Shown here: one piece after another, positions 41,955-50,900 of the stretch
Layout: the number at the start of each line of letters is the position of its first letter
How positions within the stretch are numbered: position 1 is the first letter of the stretch
Source of the DNA: Bacillota bacterium
GTDB lineage: Bacteria; Bacillota; UBA5301; Bu52
Direction of reading: 5' to 3'
NCBI GenBank assembly: GCA_014896355.1
Contig: JADBKO010000008.1
Location: 1 to 55,989 of the forward strand
DNA length: 55,989 nt
Made by a program: the position numbers and the translations under genes
Notes under the pieces: generated by a model
Told to the model about the DNA's origin: nothing
The model's database searches: none
What the model saw: only the letters and a program-made list of their open reading frames with translations

Positions 41955-43991
41955 ATGGGCAAGTATTACGTGACGACTCCCATCTATTACCCCAGCGACA
42001 AGCTGCATGTGGGCCATGCCTACACCACTACGGCGGCGGACGCGCTGGCCCGGTTTCACAAACTCCTGGGCGACGAGGTCTACTTCCTCACCGGGTCGGA
42101 CGAACATGGCCAAAAAATCCAGCGCATCGCCGCCAGCAAGGGCATCCAGCCCAAAGAGTACGTGGACCGCATCGTGGCCACGTTCCAAGATCTCTGGCGG
42201 CGCCTGGACATTCAGTATGATGATTTCATCCGCACCACCGAGCCCCGGCATCAGCGGGCTGTGCAAGCCATCTTCAAGCGTTTGCTGGACCAGGGCGACA
42301 TCTACAAATCCAAATACGAAGGCTGGTACTGCGAGCCGTGCGAAGCGTTCTGGCTGGAGCGGCAGCTGGAAGACGGCAAGTGCCCTGACTGCCACCGGCC
42401 CGTGCAGTGGGTGGAGGAGGAGAGCTACTTTTTGCGGCTCAGCGCCTACCAGGACCGGCTGCTCCAGCATATCCAGGCGCACCCGGAATTCATCCAGCCG
42501 GAGTCGCGGCGCAATGAGATGATCCGCTTCATCGAGGCGGGCCTCAACGACCTCAGCGTCTCGCGCACCACGTTCGATTGGGGAATCCCCGTGCCGGGCG
42601 ATGAAAAACATGTCGTCTACGTATGGATCGACGCCCTTTCCAACTACATCACGGCCCTGGGCTACGCCTCTGCCGACGATCATCTGTACCGCAAGTTCTG
42701 GCCCGCGGACCTGCACCTGGTGGGCAAAGAGATCGTGCGCTTCCACACCATCATCTGGCCCATCATTCTGATGGCCCTGGGTCTGCCGTTGCCGAAACAG
42801 GTCTTTGGCCACGGCTGGCTCTTGTTCGATGCGGAAAAGATGTCCAAATCCCGGGGCAATGTGGTGGATCCGGTGGCGCTCATCGAGGAGTTCGGGCCGG
42901 ACCCCCTGCGCTATTTCCTGCTGCGGGAAGTGGTCTTCGGCCAGGACGGGAATTTCTCCCGGGAGGCGCTGATTCACCGCACCAATGCCGATCTGGCCAA
43001 CGATCTGGGCAATCTGCTCTACCGCAGCGCCAGCATGCTGGAGCGCTACCGGGACGGCCGGGTGCCGGCGCCGGGGCCGGCCTCGGCGCGGGACCGGGAA
43101 CTCATGGGGCTGGTGGGTGAAGTCAAGCGGGAAACCATCGCCTGCATGGAGCGCCTGGAGCCCCACAATGCCCTGGCCAGCATTTGGCGGCTCATCGGCC
43201 GGGCCAACAAATACATCGACGAGGAGGCTCCCTGGGCGTTGCAGCGCCAGGGCCAGCAGGAAAGGCTGGACACGGTATTGTATAACCTGGTGGAAGTCCT
43301 GCGCAACGTGGCCATTTTGGTATGGCCGTTCATCCCCCGCACCGGGCAGGCCATCTGGCAGCGCCTGGGCTTGCCGGGGGAGATCCTGCAGCAGGGATTG
43401 GCTGCCGTGAAGTGGGGGCTGTATCCTCCCGGTGGCGCCGTCACCCGCGGCGAGCCTCTCTTCCCGCGCATCGAGGAAAAGGAGAACCAGGAAAAAGGAG
43501 AACCATACGTCACGATGGATCAGGCAGTCTTCGAGAAGCCGGCGGCAGCGGCCGGGACGGCGCCGGGGGCCACAGCCACGGTGCCAGTGGCGGGGGCCGC
43601 CCCTGAGGGGGCGGCGGCGCCCTCGCCTTCGGCAGAGCCTGCCCCGGACGGGGCTCCGTTACCCCAGATCACCATTGACGAGTTCGCCCGCCTGGACCTG
43701 CGTCTGGCCACCATCGAGGAGGCGGAGGCCATCCCCAAGGCGGACAAACTGCTGCGCCTGCAGGTGCGCATGGGCCCGGAGCGCCGCCAGATCGTGGCCG
43801 GCATCGCCCGGCACTACCGGCCCGAGGAGCTGGTGGGACGGCAGATTGTGGTGGTGGCCAATCTCAAACCTGCCCGCCTGCGGGGCGTGGAATCCCAGGG
43901 CATGCTCCTGGCTGCCTCTACGCCGGACGGGGAGCAATTGGCCATTCTGGGACCTGACAAGCCGCTGCCTGCCGGGTGCAAGGTGAAATAG
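41955..43991 (+). CDS. metG: Methionyl-tRNA synthetase with C-terminal tRNA-binding domain
   Basis: 678 aa. ATG 41955 lies 30 bases after the T-box terminator, with AAGAAGG before. HIGH motif is HVGH, KMSKS is KMSKSRGNV (about 296), and a CEPC...CPDC zinc knuckle lies near 128-147. After an Ala/Pro/Gly linker (about 525-570) the C-terminal tRNA-binding (Trbp111-like) domain runs about 575-678 (IDEFARLDLRLATI, MLLAAS). Charges tRNA-Met. It starts the metG-tatD-DUF92 cluster. Confidence 0.95.
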   Translation: MGKYYVTTPIYYPSDKLHVGHAYTTTAADALARFHKLLGDEVYFLTGSDEHGQKIQRIAASKGIQPKEYVDRIVATFQDLWRRLDIQYDDFIRTTEPRHQRAVQAIFKRLLDQGDIYKSKYEGWYCEPCEAFWLERQLEDGKCPDCHRPVQWVEEESYFLRLSAYQDRLLQHIQAHPEFIQPESRRNEMIRFIEAGLNDLSVSRTTFDWGIPVPGDEKHVVYVWIDALSNYITALGYASADDHLYRKFWPADLHLVGKEIVRFHTIIWPIILMALGLPLPKQVFGHGWLLFDAEKMSKSRGNVVDPVALIEEFGPDPLRYFLLREVVFGQDGNFSREALIHRTNADLANDLGNLLYRSASMLERYRDGRVPAPGPASARDRELMGLVGEVKRETIACMERLEPHNALASIWRLIGRANKYIDEEAPWALQRQGQQERLDTVLYNLVEVLRNVAILVWPFIPRTGQAIWQRLGLPGEILQQGLAAVKWGLYPPGGAVTRGEPLFPRIEEKENQEKGEPYVTMDQAVFEKPAAAAGTAPGATATVPVAGAAPEGAAAPSPSAEPAPDGAPLPQITIDEFARLDLRLATIEEAEAIPKADKLLRLQVRMGPERRQIVAGIARHYRPEELVGRQIVVVANLKPARLRGVESQGMLLAASTPDGEQLAILGPDKPLPAGCKVK

Positions 43992-44003
43992 GGGGCAGCA
44001 GGC

Positions 44004-44858
44004 GTGAGCGCGCAGGTCCAGCCGATGCCTGGCGTCGTGGACAGCCATTGCCACCTGGCCGATCTGCAGTTTGCGGATGACCGGCCTGCGGTGGTGGAAC
44101 GGGCGGTTCAGGCCGGCCTGGCAGGCCTTTTGGTGGTGGGCGACGATCTGGAGTCCTCCCGGGCTGCGGTGGAGCTGGCCCAGGCTCTCTCTGCCGGAGA
44201 GGGCGGCGCCCGCAAAGAGGGCGCGCCGGCCTTGCGGGCCTGGGCTGCGGTGGGGGTGCATCCGCACGAAGTGGCCCAGGCACCGGCAGACTGGCTGCAG
44301 CAAGTGGCGGAGCTGGCCCGGCAGCCCTGCGTGGCCGCCATCGGAGAAATCGGCTTGGATTACCACTACGATTATTCCCCCCGTCCTCTGCAAAAGGAAG
44401 CTTTTGCCCGGCAGCTGGAGCTGGCGCGGGAGCTGGGTTTGCCGGTGGTGGTCCATGACCGGGAAGCCCACGGAGACACGCTGGCCCTGCTGCAGGACGA
44501 GGCCCGCCGGCGGCCGGATGGGCAGGTGGCCGGGGTCATGCACTGTTTCTCCGGCAGCTGGGAGCTGGCGCAAGCCTGCCTGCGTCTGGGCATGTACATC
44601 TCCGCCGCCGGGTCGGTGACGTTCCGTAACGCCCGCCGCCTGCAGGAGGTGTTCCGGCAGGTGCCGTTGGAGAGGCTGCTGGTGGAAACCGACAGCCCTT
44701 ACCTGGCGCCGGAGCCGTGGCGGGGCCGGCGCAATGAACCGGCCTTTGTGGCCGAGGTGGCCCGCTTCCTGGCCCGGCTGCGCGGAGAGGAAGACCTGGC
44801 GGCTTTCGGCCGGCGGCTGGGGGAGAATGCCTGTCAGTTCCTGGGCAGCGGCAGATAA
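44004..44858 (+). CDS. tatD: TatD-family metal-dependent DNase
   Basis: 284 aa from GTG 44004, 12 bp after metG. Metal ligands and motifs: VDSHCHL (HxH), GEIGLDYHYD (Glu), VVHDREAH, GVMHCFSG and ETDSPYLAPEPWRG. TatD proteins are Mg-dependent 3'-5' nucleases or deacylases. The order metG-tatD is common in Firmicutes. An insertion with Arg/Lys (about 60-75) is the only unusual part. Confidence 0.92.
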   Translation: MSAQVQPMPGVVDSHCHLADLQFADDRPAVVERAVQAGLAGLLVVGDDLESSRAAVELAQALSAGEGGARKEGAPALRAWAAVGVHPHEVAQAPADWLQQVAELARQPCVAAIGEIGLDYHYDYSPRPLQKEAFARQLELARELGLPVVVHDREAHGDTLALLQDEARRRPDGQVAGVMHCFSGSWELAQACLRLGMYISAAGSVTFRNARRLQEVFRQVPLERLLVETDSPYLAPEPWRGRRNEPAFVAEVARFLARLRGEEDLAAFGRRLGENACQFLGSGR

Positions 44859-44873
44859 CGTGAGGTGGCGGCC

Positions 44874-46445
44874 ATGGGCGTAGTCGTACGGGCAGCGGTC
44901 CTGGCCCTGGCTTTGCTGGCCGTGCTCGTCGGGGTGGAGATCTGGCGCTGGCGGGCTCACCGGGATCCGGCACAGGCAGGCCGGATGGCCCTTTTCTGCC
45001 TGGGGCCCGTGCTGGCGCTGGGGCCCTTTTTGGGGGTGGGCACCTGGGCATTGGCTGCGCTGGGAGCCGGTTTGGCGGCAGCAGGGGCCTTGGCGCAGCG
45101 AACCGGATACTGGCCTTCTCCACCGGGGGCGGCAGGCCGGAACGCATGGGGCTGGCCCGGCCCCTGGTACGGCCTGGTGCTGGCCGCCCTGGCGCTTCTG
45201 TGGGGCAACGCGCAGTTTGCCCCGGCCCTGGTGGCCGGAGCCGTTTTGCTGTCCTGGAGTTCTGCTGCGTTCGCCGGCGACGCCGATGCCCGCGGCCGGG
45301 CCCTGCCGCTAGGTTATGCCGCCGCCTTTGCCGCAGTCACTCTGGCCCTGTGGCTTTCTGCCGGGCTGAGCCTGGAGAAGGCGGCTTTGGCTGCGCTCCT
45401 GGCTTGTGCCGGCGGGGCGGCCCTGCAGGGGGCGGCAGGGGAAGGCTGGGGGAACGCCTTGGCGGCCCTGGCTGCGGGGGCTTTGGTGGCAGCGGTTTTG
45501 TGGGCTCCAGAGGCCCTTCTTCCCTGGGGACGGGTGTTGCTGGCCTTCGCTTTGGCCTTGGGCGTGGGGCTGGCCGCCAGGGTGGCAGGCTGGCTTTCCC
45601 CGGGCGGGGCATGGGCCGCTGGGGCCGTGGGTGGCGTGATTCTGGGAGCAGGCGGCTGGTTATGGGCCGGGCTGCTGGTGGTGTTTTTCCTCACCTCCGG
45701 CGGCTGGACCGCCTGGCGTACAAGCCTGCGCCTACGCCGGGGCGGGGTGTCGCGGGGGAGCCTGCAGCCCGGTGAACAGGCCGCAGCCGGGGGGGCCGGT
45801 TCCGCCCGGCAGGCAGGCGTTCCGGAAGACGCGGAGCCGGGCCGGATCCAGCGCCTGCGGCGGGATGCCGGCCAAGTGCTGGCCAACGGCGGTCTGGCGG
45901 CGGTTCTGGCCTTGTTGGCCACCCTTTTTCCTTCCGGCTCTGGCTACTTCTTCCTGGCCTTTGCCGGCGCTTTGGCCGCTGCCAACGCGGATACGTGGGC
46001 CACGGAGATCGGCATGGCCTTCGGGGGCCAGCCTCGCAATCTGCTGGATTGGCGGCCTGTGAGCCCGGGGACCTCGGGTGGTGTCACGCTGGCCGGAACC
46101 TTGGGCTCTTTGGCCGGAGCCGGGCTGATGGGGCTGGCGGCGGCCGTGCCGGCACTGTGGGCCGGTGCTCCGGTGAACCGGGGTCTGGCGGCCAGCGTCG
46201 CTGCAGGGGGCTTTCTGGGCGGACTGTTGGACAGTCTTCTGGGCGCAGGGGCGCAGGGATCGTGGCTGTGTCCGGCGTGCGGTGCCCGGGGGGAAGAGCC
46301 TGTTTGCGCCTATTGCGGCGCTCCGGCCGAACGGGTGCGTGGTCTGGGCTGGCTGGACAATAACACCGTGAATGCCTTGAACACCCTGGCGGGGGCGCTC
46401 CTGTCGGCGTTCCTGTATCTGGTGTTCGTTGTCCTGGCGGCCTGA
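44874..46445 (+). CDS. DUF92 membrane protein with N-terminal extension
   Basis: 523 aa from ATG 44874, with GAGGTG at the right distance. Residues 1-210 form about six hydrophobic spans without known motifs. The DUF92 part (about 215-520) shows QVLANGGLAAVLALL, ANADTWATEIGMAFG, SPGTSGGVTLAGTLGSLAG, GGFLGGLLDSLLGAG, a zinc-type CPACGARGEEPVCAYCG and LDNNTVNAL. DUF92 relatives in plants phosphorylate phytyl phosphate; the bacterial role is likely in prenyl or lipid phosphate chemistry but is not established. The N-terminal half may be a second, dolichol-kinase-like module. Confidence 0.8.
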   Translation: MGVVVRAAVLALALLAVLVGVEIWRWRAHRDPAQAGRMALFCLGPVLALGPFLGVGTWALAALGAGLAAAGALAQRTGYWPSPPGAAGRNAWGWPGPWYGLVLAALALLWGNAQFAPALVAGAVLLSWSSAAFAGDADARGRALPLGYAAAFAAVTLALWLSAGLSLEKAALAALLACAGGAALQGAAGEGWGNALAALAAGALVAAVLWAPEALLPWGRVLLAFALALGVGLAARVAGWLSPGGAWAAGAVGGVILGAGGWLWAGLLVVFFLTSGGWTAWRTSLRLRRGGVSRGSLQPGEQAAAGGAGSARQAGVPEDAEPGRIQRLRRDAGQVLANGGLAAVLALLATLFPSGSGYFFLAFAGALAAANADTWATEIGMAFGGQPRNLLDWRPVSPGTSGGVTLAGTLGSLAGAGLMGLAAAVPALWAGAPVNRGLAASVAAGGFLGGLLDSLLGAGAQGSWLCPACGARGEEPVCAYCGAPAERVRGLGWLDNNTVNALNTLAGALLSAFLYLVFVVLAA

Positions 46446-46751
46446 GGGGCGCCGCCCCGAAAGGAGGAAGGAGGGGGGTGCAGCCGTGCCCGGGCGGCGT
46501 GCCGACCTCGCCCGGGCGGCGTGCCGGCCGGGTTACGCCCGTTCTGTCACAGACTGCGGCGCCAGCTTTACATGGACAAACTTTCCTCTTTCTTTCTAGA
46601 ATAGAGGTGCCCGGATCTTGCGCCCGACGGCGACAGCGATCTCACGCTTCCCGGCGGGTGTCGGTCTGCGGCAGCCCACCAGCTGAGCCTCCGAGTCGGG
46701 ACGGTACGGCCTGCGTGCTCCCGGCCCTCACCAACAAAGGAGGTACTCAGC
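46446..46751 (+). promoter_or_regulatory. Intergenic region with promoter before the endonuclease III-like gene
   Basis: 306 bp. TGGACA (46573-46578), an 18-bp spacer and TAGAAT (46597-46602) form a promoter. Transcription would start near 46609, leaving a 143-nt leader. AAAGGAGG lies just upstream of the ATG. The leader is GC-rich; I could not identify a riboswitch. A direct repeat of ccgggcggcgtgcc with small changes lies near 46490-46525. Confidence 0.55.
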
Positions 46752-47717
46752 ATGACCCAGGCGGGCATTGCCCCCCTCACCCCAGCCTATGAACCTGATG
46801 ATTCCGGGGAACCGGTATTCTCCTGGGGCCCCCGGAACCGCCAACGGCTGTTCAACGCCCTGGCCGCCGCTTGGCCTCCCCCTTGGGAGAACAGCCCATT
46901 GCTGCCCTTGGAAAGCCTGGCCGTACACGGCGCCGGACATGTGGATCTCAGTTCTCCCCAGGGCCGCTTTGAATTGCTGGCCCTGGCCGTTCTGCTGGCC
47001 GCCAAGGTCCGGACGGACGTGGCGGTGCACACTTTTCTGGTGCTGCGGCAGCAGGGGCTCATGGACTGCCGGCGCCTGGTCGCGGACCCGGAGGCGTGTG
47101 AATGCGCGATCCTGGAGATTCTCCTCAGCGATTACCGGGCATTGACCGTCAAAGAGCAGAAAGCGCGGGCTCTGGTGCGCAACGCCCGCCTGCTGGTGGA
47201 GCGGTACGGGGGCGACCTGCTGAACGTCCATGCTGGGGCCGGGCAGTTCTCAGCCACCTTGAGCAACCTGCAGTTTTTCAGCCACATCAGCAGCCGGGCC
47301 CCGTGGATCGCCCGCGAGATGCGCCGGTTTGGCCTCTGGCCGGAAATGCCGCCGGAAGCCACGCGGGTGCTGGACTTCCCTGTGCGTTTGGCCCTTTGGC
47401 GGCTGGGCCTGGTGGAAGGCAGCGGGCAGATGAAGGAGATCCCCCTGGCCCATTTCGCGCAGGCCGCCGAGGATGTGCCGGATCTTCTCCCCCTATACTA
47501 CCAGGGGACCCGGCGCTGCATGCGGCGAGATCCGGCAGTCTGTCGTGACCAGTGCCGGGTGTTACGCTTCTGCCAGCGTCGCCCCGGGGCGTTGCGGCTG
47601 GGCCTTTTGGGTGTGGCCAGGCAGCGGCCGGACGCGGCGGAAGCGGCAGGAAAAGGGCAGGCAGAGGCGAAAGATTCTTCTGGTCCCCCCGGCAGGCAGG
47701 ATGCCGGGGTAGGATAG
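46752..47717 (+). CDS. Divergent endonuclease III (HhH-GPD)-like protein, probably Fe-S
   Basis: 321 aa. Residues 73-95 (FELLALAVLLAAKVRTDVAV) resemble the ELLIAVLLSAQ helix of endonuclease III. Residues 128-155 (YRALTVKEQKARALVRNARL... ERYGGD) match its next helices. D208 in VLDFPVRLALWRLGLV aligns with the catalytic Asp (VDTHIFRV). Four Cys (256, 264, 268, 274) form C-x7-C-x3-C-x5-C, close to the Fe-S site C-x6-C-x2-C-x5-C. But the helix-hairpin-helix LPGVGRKTA and its lysine are replaced by SHISSRAPWIA. It may be a glycosylase homologue with changed or lost activity. Residues 280-321 are a polar tail. Identity is my own alignment by eye. Confidence 0.5.
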   Translation: MTQAGIAPLTPAYEPDDSGEPVFSWGPRNRQRLFNALAAAWPPPWENSPLLPLESLAVHGAGHVDLSSPQGRFELLALAVLLAAKVRTDVAVHTFLVLRQQGLMDCRRLVADPEACECAILEILLSDYRALTVKEQKARALVRNARLLVERYGGDLLNVHAGAGQFSATLSNLQFFSHISSRAPWIAREMRRFGLWPEMPPEATRVLDFPVRLALWRLGLVEGSGQMKEIPLAHFAQAAEDVPDLLPLYYQGTRRCMRRDPAVCRDQCRVLRFCQRRPGALRLGLLGVARQRPDAAEAAGKGQAEAKDSSGPPGRQDAGVG

Positions 47718-47980
47718 GCGAACCGGCGGGCTTTGTCCGGCATTCGGCCCTTTGGCGTCGTTCCTAGGCTTGCGGGGGGGCACACATACGTTCGTCCAGG
47801 CGGTCAGGGTGATTCCTGGCCGCTCTCTTTCCTCCGGGCTCCTGCACACTCGTTCGCGCGCGTCCGCAGAGCTCCGGACGGAGGTTGCCGGCAGCAGAGG
47901 CCTTGTGGTAGAGTTTGCTGAGACCTCCGGTGCATGGAAACGGATGCCGGAGGGAACCCCGAAGAAAGGGGCGCATCCTG
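47718..47980 (+). promoter_or_regulatory. Intergenic region and hairpin before nrdJ
   Basis: 263 bp. CCTCCGG (47924-47930) pairs with CCGGAGG (47947-47953), extended by CAT/ATG with a two-base bulge and a GGAAACGG loop; it ends 28 bases before the TTG start. A weak promoter TTGCCG (47885) -18- TAGAGT (47909) is possible. No NrdR box pair and no cobalamin riboswitch was recognised. Confidence 0.35.
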
Positions 47981-50900
47981 TTGAAGCTAAGCAAGAACGC
48001 ACGCATTGTCCTTGAACGGCGCTATCTACGCAAAGACGAGTCCGGACGGCCTGTGGAAACCCCTGAGGACCTGTTCCGCCGGGTGGCCACGGTCATTGCA
48101 GAGGTGGACAGGCAATATGGCGCCTCCGATGCCCAGGCCGCCCGCAGGGCGGAGGAATTCTACCGCCTCTTGGATGAACTGGAATTCGTTCCCAACAGCC
48201 CGACGCTGATGAACGCCGGCCGGCCCCTGGGGCAGCTTTCCGCCTGTTTCGTCCTGCCCGTGGGGGATTCCATGGAGGAGATCTTCGACAGCCTGAAGCA
48301 TGCGGCGCTGATTCATAAAAGCGGCGGTGGCACGGGCTTCTCGTTTTCCCGGCTGCGCCCGAAGGACGATCTGGTCTCCTCGACCGGCGGTGTAGCCAGC
48401 GGTCCGGTCTCTTTCATGAAAGTGTTCAACGCCGCCACGGAAGCTGTAAAGCAGGGCGGTTGCGTGGTTCCCTCCACCCGTGTTCTGACCAGCCACGGGC
48501 TCATTCCCTTGGGTGAGCTGGGACCTGAAGCAGGCAAGGGAGAAGACGGTGCCTGGTATGCCCCCCGGGGCGGCGTCCTGCAGGTGGCCACCGACCAGGG
48601 CTGGCATCCGGCAGACGAGTTTTACCAGCACGGCCACGGCAGGGTGCGGAAGATCCGCACTCGCAGCGGCTTCAGTCTGCAGGCCACTTTGCGGCACCGG
48701 CTGCGGGTGGTGGATGCCCAAGGGCAATACCGGTGGCGGCGGGTGGGAGACCTGCAGCCCGGAGACTGGCTGGCCCTGCAGGCCGGGGCATACCCGCAGC
48801 AGACAGACTATGTCTGGCCCTCTTTAGAGAAAAACGATGCAGACGGCACCGGCGCAGCCTCGCCAGGAGTGCAAGCTTGGTGGGCGCGACCGGCGCTGCA
48901 GCTGTTTACCGTGGAGGAGAAAGACGGGTGCGTCGCCCTGGCGGGATGCACAGCCGCAGGTTCTGGGGCAGGAATGGTGGACCTCTGGGACGGCCCGTCC
49001 GCGGCCGGGACGCTCTCCGGCGCTGCCGCCCGGCGGGGGGAGGAGGGTGCCGCAGGCCCCGGATCGAGCTGGGCCGGCGGACCCACCCTGGCCCAGGCCC
49101 AGGCTCCGCTACAGGATGATTGCGAGAGGGCTTGGCAGCAGGCCTATGCCATGGGAAGGGATTTGGCGCAGCAGGCCCTGGAGGCGGGAGGCGCAGGGGT
49201 CCGGCCGCTGCGGTGGCCTGAGGCCGGCTTCCGGGCCGAACGCCGGCTGGTGGAAGCCATGGTCTGCGGCTTCTGGCATTACGCCGGGCGCCGGACGGAC
49301 GGTGGGCAATCCATCGTGGTGCTGGCGCAGACCCAGCAGTCCCTTTTGGAGGACCTCCAACAGGTGCTTCTGGCCTTGGGCCAGCCTGCGGCGCTGGCTG
49401 TGACGCCGGGTTCCCGTAGCGGCCGCTCTTATGCGGTATTGGCCCTACTGCCGGAAGGATCGGCGGATTTCCTCCCGGCTCCCGCTGCCGCGGCGGGGGA
49501 GAAACCGCTTTCCGGGGCCGCTTTGCCCGGCGACGGCCTGGGGGCAAAGGGTGGCACCGCTGCGCCGTTGTTCTGCTGGAGCCAGGTGGGCCTGGAACGC
49601 TGGTGGGAGGAGTGGTGGGCCACTGTTTCCGCCCCTTGTCCGTATGCGGGCCCGGGCTGCCCGCCGGGACAGTTCTATGATCCGGTGGTGGAAATCCAGG
49701 AGGGCCTGGCCTTCACCGTGGACCTGTCCGTGCCCGGGATTCATACCTATTTGGCCAACGGGTTTGTGAGCCATAACACGCGCCGCGGGGCCAACATGGG
49801 GATTCTGCGGGTGGATCACCCGGATATCCTGGAATTCATCACCTGCAAGGCGGACAACCGCGAAATCACCAACTTCAATATTTCCGTGGCCCTGACTCAG
49901 GCTTTCATGGAAGCTTACCAAAAAGACCAGGAATACGACCTGGTCAACCCGCGCACCCACCAGGTGGTCAAACGGCTGCGGGCCCGGGACGTGTTCGAGA
50001 AGATCGTGGAAATGGCCTGGAAAAACGGGGAACCGGGCATCATCTTCCTGGACCGGATCAATGCGGCCAATCCCACGCCAGCCCTGGGGGAGATTGAAAG
50101 CACCAATCCGTGCGGCGAGCAGCCGCTCCTGCCCTATGAGGCGTGCAATCTAGGCTCCATCAACCTGGCGCTCATGGTGCGCCCGGCAAAACGAACGGAC
50201 GGCCCGGCGCTGGAGATCGACTGGGACCGGCTGGAGCGGGTGGTCCGGTCGTCCGTGCGGTTCCTGGACAATGTGGTGGATGCCAGCCAGTTCCCGCTGG
50301 CGCAGATCACGGAGATGGCCAGGGGGAACCGCAAGATCGGCTTGGGGGTCATGGGCTTCGCGGACCTGCTGATCCAGCTGGGGATCCCCTATGATTCCGA
50401 GGAAGCCGTGGACACGGCTGCCCAGCTCATGAGTTTCATTCAACGGGTGGCCAAGGAGACTTCCGCTCAACTGGGTGAGGAGCGGGGGCCCTTCCCCAAC
50501 TTCGACAAGAGCATCTATGCTCCGAACGGACCCCGTTACCGGAACGCTACGGTGACCACCGTGGCGCCCACGGGCACCATCAGCATCATCGCAGGGGTCT
50601 CCAGCGGCATCGAGCCCTTGTTTGCCCTGGCTTTCGAGCGGCACGTCATGGACGATGACCGGCTGGTGGAAGTCAACCCGCTGTTCGAGCAAGTGGCCCG
50701 CCAGCGCGGGTTTTACAGTGAAGCGCTCATGCGCCAGATTGCAGCCCATGGTTCCGCCCGGGGCGTCAAAGGCGTTCCGGAGGATGTGCAGCGGATTTTT
50801 GCCACAGCGCACGATATTGCGCCGGAATGGCACATCCGCATCCAGGCGGCATTCCAGAAATATACCGACAACGCGGTGTCCAAGACGGTGAATTTCCGGC

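Noticed and set aside
47718-47980. Cobalamin riboswitch before the B12-dependent RNR
   Set aside because: I looked for the conserved B12-box (GCCACTG) and related core and did not see it.
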